Shown: piece after piece, positions 54,460 to 62,908 of the stretch | Position numbering within the stretch: the first letter of the stretch is position 1 | How the letters are laid out: the number at the start of each line of letters is the position of its first letter | DNA from: UBA6623 sp965226435 | Lineage (GTDB): Bacteria > Acidobacteriota > Terriglobia > Bryobacterales > UBA6623 | Assembly: GCA_965226435.1 (NCBI GenBank) | Contig: CBDDCY010000011.1 | Coordinates: 1-64,000 of the forward strand | Direction: 5' to 3' | Length of the DNA: 64,000 bases | The notes under the pieces: model-generated | Database searches by the model: none | The model's input: the letters and a program-made list of their open reading frames with translations, nothing else | What the model was told of the DNA's origin: nothing | Position numbers and translations under genes: made by a program

Positions 54460-54819
54460 TCACCGAGTGGTTTTGGGCCGGCATTTCGCCGGCAAGTCGC
54501 CGCCTCGTCTCGCTTCTTCCCAGCGGCGCACGTTGTCCGCCGTGATATTCGAGGGTTTGCCGGTCACGCCCTGCGTCTCAAAGATCTCGTTCAGCATTCG
54601 GGCCTTCCACTCATACCAAGATATGCGGGGCTCGTCCTCGGTCTCCCGTGAGTCCTCATCAGGAGCGTGTCCCGTGCGTCCAAAACCTACAGAACCTACA
54701 AAACTCCTCTCGGATGCCGGTTTTGTAGGTTCTGTAGGTTTTGTGTCCAGGGGGGCGTCTGAAGAATCGCCCCGCCCAGGTCGCCAAGAAAGCCATCGTG
54801 AAACGCTGCTAGCTGCCAT
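54460..54819 (-). CDS. Small hypothetical protein following the DUF3987 gene
   Basis: A 119-residue product whose start codon overlaps the DUF3987 stop by 11 bases. The C-terminal half has PRISWYEWKARMLNEIFETQ followed by GVTGKPSNITADNVRRW, a block that I associate with the same position in other DUF3987-type elements (WAEWKA-x-x-LN-x-LF-x-x-QGVTG-x-P-x-IT). The N-terminal half contains the palindrome-encoded KPTEPTKP...FVGSVGFG. Function is unknown; probably part of element maintenance. Confidence 0.65.
   Translation of the reverse strand: MAASSVSRWLSWRPGRGDSSDAPLDTKPTEPTKPASERSFVGSVGFGRTGHAPDEDSRETEDEPRISWYEWKARMLNEIFETQGVTGKPSNITADNVRRWEEARRGGDLPAKCRPKTTR
54681..54743. repeat. Perfect 24-bp palindromic element inside a coding sequence
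   Basis: The left arm starts CAAAACCTACAGAACCTACA and runs to 54704. A 15-base loop follows, and the right arm at 54720-54743 is its exact complement (24/24). On the minus strand it encodes KPTEPTKP and FVGSVGFG on the two arms, in frame with the small hypothetical protein. A related, less perfect palindrome lies at 62981-63029. Confidence 0.88.
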
Positions 54820-56365
54820 GAAGAACCTCCGGGTTCACCTCGTAGCGTTCAGGGGGGCGTCCGCCCTTCGTGGACGACTCGGCTTCGACCCGCCTGACCC
54901 AACCGGCCTCTTCGAGAATTTCCAGAGCTTCCCTGGCGCGTTCCGGCCCTCCCAAGCCCGCCCACTTCTTGAGGTACACTTCGCGCACGGTGAACTCAGC
55001 GCCGAGTTGGCCGCCTTTCAGCTTTTCCCCGAGTGTTGCGGCGGCGCGGTTCTCGCCCCTCACAACACACGAATAGACGCGGCGGGCGTGGGACTCCAGG
55101 TATGCACAAAAAGCCGCTGCCCTTTGGGCTTGGATTAAGGAAACCACGGGGGAGTCTGGGTTCTCGCAAATGTGGAAAATCAATGCCAGCGACGGCATGA
55201 GGCTCCTGTATTTCGCCAAGTGACTCTCCAGAACGGCGGGCATGTCCTCCCTGCGCAGCCGAAGCTCAAGCTCTTGCCGCCAGTCATCGAACAACTGTTG
55301 GGCTTCGCTGTCAAAGCGATGGCACGTTGGATCATCCGGCGGCATCTTGTCGATCCGCTCGAACAGATCGATGATTTCCGACTCGGCGACCGAATCCGGG
55401 GGACGGTCGATGTTTTCCCAATCGGTTGGAGAATCCGGCCAGACCAACACCTGCAATCGCTGTGCAAGCCCGTCATCGTTGAATCCGCCCAGTACTGCAT
55501 CGCGGAGGTAGCTTTTCAGCTTTGCGGGTTGTACCCCTCCAAAAACGGAAACGCACAGGTGGGGCACGTATACCATGTCGCGACCAATCCGATCCATGGC
55601 ATAGCTGCCGTCGCCATTCCAACTCTCTAGGTAGAAGGGCCGTTCTGATTCGCGGCCCTTCTTATCCAAGGTCGCGAACCATCCCGCGAGTTCGTCGCGC
55701 AGCAGGAACACTCCTTGAGGGTTGTCCTCGAGAATCTCGTGCAGCTTTTCGATGGTAGCGTCGTTGAGAATGTAACGGGGAAGGGCAGGTTTGGCGGGCG
55801 GCGAGAGCGCGAAATCCTCTATCTGAGAGCCCTTAGTGGCGGCCGCCCTCGACTTCCTTTTCCAATCATCCTTGCGGATGTTGTACTTCTCCAATTCGTT
55901 TTCGTAGACCTCCAACTCTCGGCGGTGCTTCTCCATCGCCGTACGCTGCATGGCTTCCAGGGGCTTAAGGACCGCACGGATAGACGGAGTCTTCATCGAG
56001 GAGGGCGGCCCCACGATTGCTCCCCAGAGATTCGGAGTGACTCGCCAATCATCCTGTGTTTTCGGCTGAATCACCGCTCTCAGACCTAACATGGCTCCCA
56101 GCGCGACAACCATGATCGCGGCGGGGAAGTCGAGCGGAACCTGAAGTCGGGCGGCGATGTCCTCTACGCGGCGCCTTAACACCGCCGGCAGCAGTCCGGG
56201 ATTGAACGATTCAACCGTCGGCAGTGAAGCAGAAAGTGACTTTGGGGATGGCCACGGACTGGACGCCGAATTTGGAGGAGCCGGAAACCGGCGTCGGACG
56301 CCCGTGAAGAAACCCATTCTTGCGAGTTGTCTCTTTGCCTCGACCTGAGCTTTTGACCATGGCAT
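54809..56365 (-). CDS. DUF3987 protein (element replication, primase-helicase-like)
   Basis: A 518-residue DUF3987 protein. It shows the typical PLDFPAAIMVVALGAMLGLR segment (~78-97), a Walker-A-like loop GAIVGPPSSMKTPSI (~115), a basic coiled region, LLRDELAGWFATLDKKGRES (Walker-B-like, ~215), the SVFGGVQPAKL block (~265) and a C-terminal winged helix (EALEILEEAGWVRRVEAESS ending GGRPPERYEVNPEV). Members are the replication ATPases of many integrative elements. It starts 17 bp after the AlpA-like HTH gene and is followed by the small protein in an overlapping frame, giving a three-gene operon. Confidence 0.85.
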   Translation of the reverse strand: MPWSKAQVEAKRQLARMGFFTGVRRRFPAPPNSASSPWPSPKSLSASLPTVESFNPGLLPAVLRRRVEDIAARLQVPLDFPAAIMVVALGAMLGLRAVIQPKTQDDWRVTPNLWGAIVGPPSSMKTPSIRAVLKPLEAMQRTAMEKHRRELEVYENELEKYNIRKDDWKRKSRAAATKGSQIEDFALSPPAKPALPRYILNDATIEKLHEILEDNPQGVFLLRDELAGWFATLDKKGRESERPFYLESWNGDGSYAMDRIGRDMVYVPHLCVSVFGGVQPAKLKSYLRDAVLGGFNDDGLAQRLQVLVWPDSPTDWENIDRPPDSVAESEIIDLFERIDKMPPDDPTCHRFDSEAQQLFDDWRQELELRLRREDMPAVLESHLAKYRSLMPSLALIFHICENPDSPVVSLIQAQRAAAFCAYLESHARRVYSCVVRGENRAAATLGEKLKGGQLGAEFTVREVYLKKWAGLGGPERAREALEILEEAGWVRRVEAESSTKGGRPPERYEVNPEVLHGS

Positions 56366-56382
56366 CTTCTTGACTTACTCCT

Positions 56383-56685
56383 CTAGGATTTTTGCGGATT
56401 TACACGCGGAACCGAAGTGTCCTCTTCTCGTTCGGCAATCCACTTGAGTACTGACTCTCGCCTGTAGAAGACGCTTTTCGCGAGCTTGACTTTGGGAGGA
56501 CCACGCCGCTCGACCGACCACCGGCGGATCGTACGCAGGCTTTTACCAAGGAGGCGTGACAATTCGCGCTCACTTATCAGGTCCGAATCTGGCAGGGTTA
56601 TGCTCTTGACCGAGCCTTGAGGTCTGGGTCCGCGGCGGCCAAGGCGAGGCTTTTTGCTGCCGATTGATGGCTGAATGATACCCAT
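56383..56685 (-). CDS. AlpA/excisionase-type HTH protein
   Basis: A 100-residue DNA-binding protein with an HTH_17 domain: LISERELSRLLGKSLRTIRR followed by WSVERRGPPKVKLAKSVFYR (residues ~36-75) and the usual end RRESVLKWIAERE. Such proteins direct excision or regulate element genes. It is the first gene of the operon with DUF3987 and is divergent from the zinc-finger gene across 56 bp. Confidence 0.8.
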   Translation of the reverse strand: MGIIQPSIGSKKPRLGRRGPRPQGSVKSITLPDSDLISERELSRLLGKSLRTIRRWSVERRGPPKVKLAKSVFYRRESVLKWIAEREEDTSVPRVNPQKS

Positions 56686-56741
56686 AGTTCTTTTAGAGTA
56701 TAATGCTGAGGTGACGTATGCAGTAACAGGAATCGTAACGA

Positions 56742-57866
56742 ATGTACAACCTATGTTGGGCCGTTCCGCTAGGTGGTTTCGAGATCATCGAATCCCCGCG
56801 GGAAGGGGAAGAACGCAGATCCGGATACGGATCATTGCTGGCGATTAGGAGAGGGCGTGGCGGGCAGCGTTGGCTGCAACGTTGCGAAGCTCCCGAGTGC
56901 CCAGAGCAGGCTCGTATATGTGTGCCGATGGCCAATCCGGCCTTGTTTCGAGAATTCGCTGCGTTGTCTGACGGAGTCCCCGACCGCGTGCAACTTGAAA
57001 AAAGACTCGTTGGCTTCGCGAATGAATACGGAATGCTTTTGGTTGGCAAGGCACGGCGGAAACTAGAGGGCCTTGAGGCTGCGGAGGAGCCAATACTCAG
57101 TTCTCGCGCAGGAACCGTGATGCGGACCGAAGACTGGGTTGGAGCGGGACTCCTGAAGCTCGTCCGCCAGGGTCGGAAATCTCGTGAGGACCGATCCTTG
57201 CGCCTTCCGGATTGGGGAGAGTCGGTGCGGTTCTGGGAGCGGCAAATATGCGAAATGGCGACGGTCGTATCGATCTGGGAAGCGGTGCAAGTAGGCGACC
57301 AAGAACGGCTCGCTCACTTCGTATCCTGGGAGCGGCGGGGCAAAGCGAAAGTGCCGGACCTCCGCTTTCACTATCAAGGCCCCGGCCTCGGCCCGGGCTG
57401 GTTCATGGGCGGGACCTCCTACGAGCAGTTCACCCCTGAGGTCCAAGAAGCTTTTAGCAGCGGTGACCTGACAGGGCCTGGCCGCTACGCTATCAGCCAA
57501 ATCATCAATGAGCAGCTTCAGTGCCACACCCTGACTCAGCAGCTCAGTGTTCCTGACGTTCAGCAAGACCCCAAGTTTACGTACGGGGCCTTGACCCTGA
57601 TCGGCTGCCTTTGGCTCCAGTTAGCGGGCGCTGTGGACAAGGGCAAGGAGCAATCGCAGTGCGCGGCCTGCAGCAAATGGTTCGCGCTGACCGGCCGGGA
57701 CGGGAAACGGAAGGGGGCTAAGTACTGCAGCGACGCGTGCAAGCAGCAGGAGTATAGGAGTCGTCAGCGTCAGGGCCGTCCGGCTATGGCACCATCCCAG
57801 GTGGGCAAGACGGCCGCTGACGCTAGATGGGAAAGGGAAAGGGAGCAAAAGAATGTCGATGTTTAG
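56742..57866 (+). CDS. Hypothetical protein with C-terminal treble-clef zinc finger
   Basis: A 374-residue protein. The last ~70 residues have a Cys4-type finger, CAACSKWFALTGRDGKRKGA followed by KYCSDACKQQEYRSR, like the CGNR/DUF6076-type fingers found next to integrases. The larger N-terminal part (LLKLVRQGRKSREDRSLRLP, FHYQGPGLGPGWFMGG) has no known fold to me. It is divergent from the AlpA-like gene, with TATAAT at 56699-56704 in between. It is likely a DNA-binding or regulatory part of the element; the function is open. Confidence 0.65.
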   Translation: MYNLCWAVPLGGFEIIESPREGEERRSGYGSLLAIRRGRGGQRWLQRCEAPECPEQARICVPMANPALFREFAALSDGVPDRVQLEKRLVGFANEYGMLLVGKARRKLEGLEAAEEPILSSRAGTVMRTEDWVGAGLLKLVRQGRKSREDRSLRLPDWGESVRFWERQICEMATVVSIWEAVQVGDQERLAHFVSWERRGKAKVPDLRFHYQGPGLGPGWFMGGTSYEQFTPEVQEAFSSGDLTGPGRYAISQIINEQLQCHTLTQQLSVPDVQQDPKFTYGALTLIGCLWLQLAGAVDKGKEQSQCAACSKWFALTGRDGKRKGAKYCSDACKQQEYRSRQRQGRPAMAPSQVGKTAADARWEREREQKNVDV

Positions 57867-58676
57867 GGGTGTCAGCTCGTCGCGGTGCGTGTACGGGCGG
57901 GCCATGCCCTGCGCTGTGAGCGCCGTGGGATAGATGTGGAGAAATGATTTCTCATTCAACAATCGTCGGCGAGGGACCCCTCAACAGGAGGCCAGGTCGG
58001 GAGCAACCCAAGCCGCCTCAAGCACCTGGACGCGAAAAAATGTCAAAGATTGTGACATCGATTGTTATCACCATCAATCCTGCGACGGTAGAATCTTGCC
58101 ATCAATGTTGGCCGGAGCACCGCTCCCCGCATGACCACCGAGAACTCGGGTATTAGGGGGCGGCTACGCACCGGTATTGCAGACGAAAACCGCGGGATCC
58201 GGTACGGCGGCCGCAACGGAAGTCGGGTTCCCGTTGTGCCTGTAGAGTTAAGTGACGACCGCGTCCATGACCCGCATCGCAACACGGAGGGGTTGACTTG
58301 AGCAGCGCCAAGGCGCGAAGCTGTTTGTGGTGTTTGAGGGCTGCGTCGTTGAGAGCGTACGGTCGGGTCCGTCGGATCCACAATGCGTGCCGCTCCGTGC
58401 GTTTCGAGATGGTCAACGTACCCTCGTGTCTGTCGGCGTTGGAATATCAAGCCCATTCCCGCCTTCCGCACCATTAACTTCCCCTTTCTTTGCGGGCTTC
58501 GTGGACCCGCGCTGCGATGACGCTCTGTTCGGGCATGGGGCTGCTCCATCACAACTATCCGTTGATGGCGGTTCGCAATCTGCGCCTGTTGCCCCATAAC
58601 ATCGGTGTTGCAGTCCAAGACGCCGCTTTCCACAAAGCTCGGTAGGGCAAAGGAAGCGTCCGGCCGGTGAGGAACA
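57867..58676. other. Gene-poor spacer
   Basis: 810 bp. A 56-codon frame at 58131-58301 (MTTENSGIRGRLRTGIADEN...) and frames after it have no ribosome site and match no family I know; they may be relics of one broken gene. No repeat, tRNA or hairpin of note. Confidence 0.4.
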
Positions 58677-59633
58677 ATGGGCATCAGCGTTTGTGTGTGC
58701 ACGCGTAATCGTGCGGACAGTCTGAAGAGAGCGTTAGAGAGCCTAACCCGACTCGATCATCCTTCGGGAATCGACTGGGATGTTCTGGTAGTAGACAACG
58801 GATCGACCGACGCCACCGCGCATACAGCGATGTCATTCGCCGATCTGCTTACCCTGAAAGTCGTTTCCGAAACAAAAGCGGGTCTGTCCCAGGCTCGCAA
58901 TACCGCTCTGCGGGTCGCTCGTGGCCGTCATCTCATCTTCATTGACGATGACGTAACTGTTCCGCCGACATGGTTGGCGGCCTATGCGACGGGTTTCGCG
59001 AAATATCCTGATGCGGGCTTCTTTGGCGGGCCCATCGTTGCGCGGCCCGAGGACGTCCCGCAAGAATGGTTCTCAGCTCTCAGGGAAGTGATGCCGGGGG
59101 CGCTCAGTTGGCTCGAACCCAAGCTGGGCGAGTGTGTCCTGGCAAGTGACTCGTCGTGTTTGCCCTGGGGCGCAAACATGGCAATCCGAAGGTCCAGTCT
59201 CGGCGGCAAAACGTTTGATGTCGGGCTGGGCCGTCGGCCGGACAGTCCGGTAGGCTCAAGTGAGGAGATGTCGCTGTTCCATGCTTTGCTGAACTCCGGT
59301 GTTACGGGAGTATGGTTACCCCAGACCGGGGTCGACCACCACGTCGGTAATGAACGCTGTTCTGAAACATACCTGAGGGACTACTGCCGCGGAGTCGGCC
59401 GCTATGAGGGACGTAGGAAAGCCGCTAAGGGCGGTAGCGGCCGCCGGTGGGTCATTTGGTGGGTGAGGAGAACACTGCGGCGGCGGCGTCAACGTTACTT
59501 GACGATGAACTCTTCGACGCCTCTCGTTCCCCGCTTGACGGCACTGCGCGACTACTCCTTTCTCGAGGGCCTCCACGAGGGTCTTACAGGTGCACTCGGC
59601 AAGCAAGAAGGAAGTGACCAGGCATGGGAATAG
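58677..59633 (+). CDS. Family 2 glycosyltransferase
   Basis: A 318-residue GT-A enzyme with the family opening ISVCVCTRNRADSLKRALES, the nucleotide-sugar Asp in VLVVDNGSTDATAH, the metal-binding box LIFIDDDVTVPPTWLA (residues ~85-100) and a later SSEEMSLFHALL acceptor-site region. It ends with a basic, helix-rich tail (RRWVIWWVRRTLRRRRQRYL) that may attach to the membrane surface. The gene is preceded by GGTGAGGAACA and overlaps the next gene by ten bases. The sugar and acceptor are unknown; exported glycan or protein glycosylation is likely. Confidence 0.85.
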   Translation: MGISVCVCTRNRADSLKRALESLTRLDHPSGIDWDVLVVDNGSTDATAHTAMSFADLLTLKVVSETKAGLSQARNTALRVARGRHLIFIDDDVTVPPTWLAAYATGFAKYPDAGFFGGPIVARPEDVPQEWFSALREVMPGALSWLEPKLGECVLASDSSCLPWGANMAIRRSSLGGKTFDVGLGRRPDSPVGSSEEMSLFHALLNSGVTGVWLPQTGVDHHVGNERCSETYLRDYCRGVGRYEGRRKAAKGGSGRRWVIWWVRRTLRRRRQRYLTMNSSTPLVPRLTALRDYSFLEGLHEGLTGALGKQEGSDQAWE

Positions 59634-61180
59634 CAAGATCTCGGCTACTGGTGATCGGACTCGATGGTTTCGACTACGATGTCGCCGCGTCGCTGCGTGC
59701 GAAAGGGGGGCTGCCGAATCTTACGAGGCTGGAGAAAGCTTCTTGCCGGTTCCGGCTCAGTCCGGGCATCGAGAAGTACACCGGGCTTGCTTGGGAGCAG
59801 TTCAGCTCGGGGTTGACTCCTAGTGAGTCGTCGCGCTGGTCCGCGACCAACATCGACACCGAACGTTACGTGCCTGAGCAGCCCCGAACTAGGCTCACGC
59901 CGTTCGTTGAGAAGCTGGATGTTCGTTCAGTCGTTTTCGATGTACCGTATTTCGATTTCCGGCTGACGACTGGGGCGCGGGGGATGGCCGCGTGGGGGTC
60001 GCACGATCCGGGTGTCGCGAGACACAGCGCGCCTTCCGAATTGTCGGAGGAAATCATTCGTCACTTTGGCGACTACCCGGCGACGAATTTCATCTACGGT
60101 CACGTCTGGCACAACCCGGAGGAAGCAGCGCAGATGTCCCGGGCGATGATCAAGGCTGTCGAACTGCGATCCGATATCACGGGCTGGCTTTTTCGTGAGC
60201 GGCTGCCGGACTGGGACCTGGCCGTCACGGTAATTGCCGAATACCACAGCGCTACCGAAGCGCTATGGCATGGTTGGGAAGAGTCTCACCCGGTGCACCG
60301 TTGCGCTTCATCCAAGGCGGCGCGCGCGGGCTTTGTGGGAGTGTACGAAGCAGCCGATAAGATGCTCGGCCGTATGCTGGACGAGTTTTCCGATGCGGCC
60401 GTCCTGGCGTTCAGCCCCAGCGGCATGGGGCGGAACCTCTCGGACGTCTCGGCGATGCTTTTGTTGCCGGAACTGGTTTATCGCTATTGCACAGGAAAAG
60501 TCGGTTTCACTCCCGATCCCTCTTGGTCTCTCGACGGCACGGGAAGCGCGGATTTGGTCCCGACCGAGAATTGGTCGACAACCGTCAATAAGCGTCTTCG
60601 CGTCAAGCCTGCACTCGTTCGCCGGTTCTGGAGTCGATTCGTAAGCCCCGAAACAGCGCTCTTCTGGATGCCGGCGGCGCGGTATCATTCGGCATGGCCG
60701 GCCATGCAGGCGTACGCGATCCCTGCTTTCTACGACGGAAGGATTCGGATCAATCTCGAGGGACGCGAATCCCGCGGCGTAGTACCGGGAAGCCGGTACG
60801 AGCAAGTGTTGAAAGAGATGGCGGATTTAGTCCGGGAATGCCGAGATCCAATCACGGGAGACCGTCTGGACGTCGAAATCGATCTGCGCGAGGGCGATCC
60901 GTGGGATCGGGACATGACCGACGCCGATCTCGTGATTCGTTTCAAAAAGGATTACTACGCCTTTCGGCACGACCGGCTGGGTCTGATTGGTCCGGCGCCT
61001 TGCCGCAGGCCCGGCGGCCACACGGGCGGCCAAGGCATGGGCTGTTACCTCAACGGGTCGGGACCTGGCGAGAATCTAGGATCGTTCCCGACTCACGAGG
61101 TGAGCGAAGCCGTGGCGGCCTTGGTGGGGTACGCCGGCGCGAGCCGGCCTCTTGCCCAAGCTCTCCTCCGTGTTCGTTAG
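59624..61180 (+). CDS. Alkaline-phosphatase-superfamily phosphodiesterase/phosphotransferase
   Basis: A 518-residue protein of the type I phosphodiesterase/nucleotide pyrophosphatase group. It has LLVIGLDGFDYDVAASLRAK with the first metal Asp, GLPNLTRLEKAS, a nucleophile region KYTGLAWEQFSSGLTPSE (Thr in the usual position), HSATEALWHGWE with metal His/Glu, and the second metal cluster region AVLAFSPSGMGRN, where the usual D-H-G-M reads S-P-S-G-M. The GT2 gene overlaps its start by ten bases, so the two are translationally coupled and probably act on the same glycan or lipid. The altered metal motif makes the activity uncertain. Confidence 0.75.
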   Translation: MGIARSRLLVIGLDGFDYDVAASLRAKGGLPNLTRLEKASCRFRLSPGIEKYTGLAWEQFSSGLTPSESSRWSATNIDTERYVPEQPRTRLTPFVEKLDVRSVVFDVPYFDFRLTTGARGMAAWGSHDPGVARHSAPSELSEEIIRHFGDYPATNFIYGHVWHNPEEAAQMSRAMIKAVELRSDITGWLFRERLPDWDLAVTVIAEYHSATEALWHGWEESHPVHRCASSKAARAGFVGVYEAADKMLGRMLDEFSDAAVLAFSPSGMGRNLSDVSAMLLLPELVYRYCTGKVGFTPDPSWSLDGTGSADLVPTENWSTTVNKRLRVKPALVRRFWSRFVSPETALFWMPAARYHSAWPAMQAYAIPAFYDGRIRINLEGRESRGVVPGSRYEQVLKEMADLVRECRDPITGDRLDVEIDLREGDPWDRDMTDADLVIRFKKDYYAFRHDRLGLIGPAPCRRPGGHTGGQGMGCYLNGSGPGENLGSFPTHEVSEAVAALVGYAGASRPLAQALLRVR

Positions 61181-61714
61181 CTGCTCACCGATCCTTACGC
61201 CTTCTCCGTCTTGACGCAGTAGTGCACAACTGACGTTGCGCCAACTCGACGGGTCGGTTCCAATTGCGAGCCATGTGCGCGTTGCGATGGTGATAGCTCC
61301 GTGTAGGCGGGACAGAGGCAGAAGGCAATATTCCGCCCGCGGAGACGAACAGCACGGTGAGAATCGTGGCTCTGTATTCCCGCGCCCAACTCTTGATTCT
61401 GACCGTCAAAGTTCTCCCAAGCAGCATTGCTAGCGCGGTACCCACTGGGACATGCCGCCCGAGAGCTGCGGAAGGACGAGGTAGCCCACTTGTCACTCAC
61501 TCTTCCGGTCCGAGCGAGCAGGACTAAGTGCCACGAAACGAACTAACATAGCGCTCGTCACCGGATTACTGTCGGGATATCGGGATGCCACCAACAATCG
61601 GGGCTGAAGGACGTGTGAGGACGCACTGGAGACTTAGGACAAGTCGGTTAGAGGGGCCCAGGGGGTGCTGAAGCGCCGTGGCAAGCCCGGCCCTTGAAGC
61701 TGAGCGATCAGTCA
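61181..61714. other. Gene-free spacer
   Basis: 534 bp between the phosphodiesterase gene and the convergent integrase. No gene, repeat or terminator was recognised. Confidence 0.4.
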
Positions 61715-62719
61715 TCAGTCGCCAATCGAGACAACTTTCTCTTGATCAACTTCGCGCCCCAGGATTTTGCGGAGCTTCGTCGCCCACTTTTCCATCGCAC
61801 TCCTCTTCTCCTTGTCGTACGTATAGCGGTCGTAGATGCCCGTGACCGCGCGGTCGCTGTGATTCAGCAGGCGACCGAGAATGAAACGGTCTACGCCGAC
61901 CGCACCCAGATGACTTGCCGCCGTGCGCCTCAAATCGTGAGGCGTGAATCGCGGTAGGCCGAAGTGCCCGCGGTTGAGCCGCACGGCCTGAGAGAGTGCG
62001 AGGACCTTCAAGGGCTTGCCTTGCTTTGAAGGGAATACCCACGGGCCGTCGCCGCGCGGCCAACCGGCAAGTACTTCAAGCGCCAGATCGTTGAGCGGCA
62101 CGCGGTGTGCCTTATCCCCTTTCGTCTTTTCCCGAGGGATCGCCCACCAGCCGCGTTTCAGGTCCAGTTCGTCCCACTCCATGGAACAAGTTTCACCGGG
62201 TCGCTGCGCCGTCAGCAGAATGAGCCGAAGAGCAACCCGCACGGCTTCGCCCATCCGCCTTGTCGATGGCAGTTTCTCCCAGAACTCCGCGATCTCGTCA
62301 TCGGACAGGACGCGGTCCCGTGACTTCTCAACCGCGGGACGTTTGACGAGCGTGGCGGGGTTCGCTTCGAGTATGTCCTGCTCGATTGCCCAATTGTAAA
62401 GGCGGCGAATCGCGCCGAGAAGGCGGTTGGCGGCCACGGGCGCGGTAACGGCCTTTTCCTGGACCAAGCGGATGACATCACGACGCCTGACATCCACCGC
62501 CTTCGCCCCGGCACCGAACCACGGGACGGCATCCCGGCGCAGAAGGCGCTCGCGCTCGTATCCGCGGCTCTGATTGGCCAATAGGCGCTTGGAGGACAGG
62601 TCCACCAATTCCCCGAAGGACACATCGCCCCGGCGCGTGCGCTTTGCCTCGAGGGGGTCGCCGCCCAACTCAACCTGCAAGAGCAGGCGCGCTAGGGCGG
62701 TTTTCCGGTCGGCAATCAA
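61715..62719 (-). CDS. Tyrosine-recombinase integrase, N-terminally truncated
   Basis: A 334-residue P4-type integrase. Catalytic residues are visible: R173 in LLTAQRPGETC, H261 and R264 in FTPHDLRRTAASH, H287 in LLNHSDRAVTG and Tyr in GIYDRY (Y296 or Y299). The core-binding domain (FGELVDLSSKRLLANQSRGY, LFNW-type RRLYNWAIEQDILEANPAT) is complete. However, the ~70-residue arm-binding DUF4102 domain expected in front is absent: an in-frame TGA immediately precedes the TTG start at TTGATTGCC. It lies 120 bp from the att core and integrates at tRNA-Pro. Confidence 0.85.
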   Translation of the reverse strand: MIADRKTALARLLLQVELGGDPLEAKRTRRGDVSFGELVDLSSKRLLANQSRGYERERLLRRDAVPWFGAGAKAVDVRRRDVIRLVQEKAVTAPVAANRLLGAIRRLYNWAIEQDILEANPATLVKRPAVEKSRDRVLSDDEIAEFWEKLPSTRRMGEAVRVALRLILLTAQRPGETCSMEWDELDLKRGWWAIPREKTKGDKAHRVPLNDLALEVLAGWPRGDGPWVFPSKQGKPLKVLALSQAVRLNRGHFGLPRFTPHDLRRTAASHLGAVGVDRFILGRLLNHSDRAVTGIYDRYTYDKEKRSAMEKWATKLRKILGREVDQEKVVSIGD

Positions 62720-62778
62720 CTGATTCCAAGTTGGTTATTTGTCGAAAAGCTCTCCGACGTAGTCCGGGCAGGTAAATT

Positions 62779-62819
62779 TTGTAGCTGTTCAGAGCCTCAC
62801 AGAACAACAAACTTCAACA
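62779..62819 (+). repeat. Arm-type repeat, copy 3 (integrase end)
   Basis: Reads TTGTAGCTGTTCAGAGCCTC then ACAGAACAACAAACTTCAAC. It sits between the integrase start and the att core; copies lie at 32795-32836 (direct) and 32989-33029 (inverted). It is a likely integrase or IHF-type arm site. Confidence 0.7.
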
Positions 62820-62840
62820 GGCTGGCGACCATCGAGACCC

Positions 62841-62908
62841 GTAAGTTATTGAAAACAATGGTCGGGGCGGAGGGATTCGAACCCCCGGCTTCCTGCTCCC
62901 AAAGCAGG
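62841..62908 (+). repeat. attR: 68-bp direct repeat overlapping tRNA-Pro
   Basis: Begins GTAAGTTATTGAAAACAATG and ends CTCCCAAAGCAGG within the tRNA anticodon arm. It differs from attL only at 62874 (G instead of C). The G restores the T-stem pairing of the tRNA, so this is the functional copy. Confidence 0.88.

Larger units (their letters stand above)
32847..62908. mobile_element. ~30-kb integrative genomic island in tRNA-Pro
   Basis: Bounded by the 68-bp direct repeats 32847-32914 and 62841-62908 (67/68 identical, one C/G difference), whose core is the 3' half of tRNA-Pro. The intact tRNA and a tyrosine integrase reading away from it lie at the right end, the classical layout. The unit length is 29,994 bp. 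Cargo includes the PQQ dehydrogenase, sulfatase, TonB receptor, TPR and CRTAC1 genes, a methyltransferase, a PIN-like protein, the peptide/JmjC pair, IS630, DUF3987 replication-type genes and the GT2/phosphohydrolase pair. The integrase lacks its N-terminal domain, so the island may be fixed. Confidence 0.82.

Noticed and set aside
58131..58301. Small 56-residue frame as a possible peptide gene
   Set aside because: No Shine-Dalgarno and no recognisable pattern; cannot be told from chance.
58043..58702. Minus-strand 219-residue frame
   Set aside because: No ribosome site or domain, overlaps the start of the GT2 gene, composition not protein-like.
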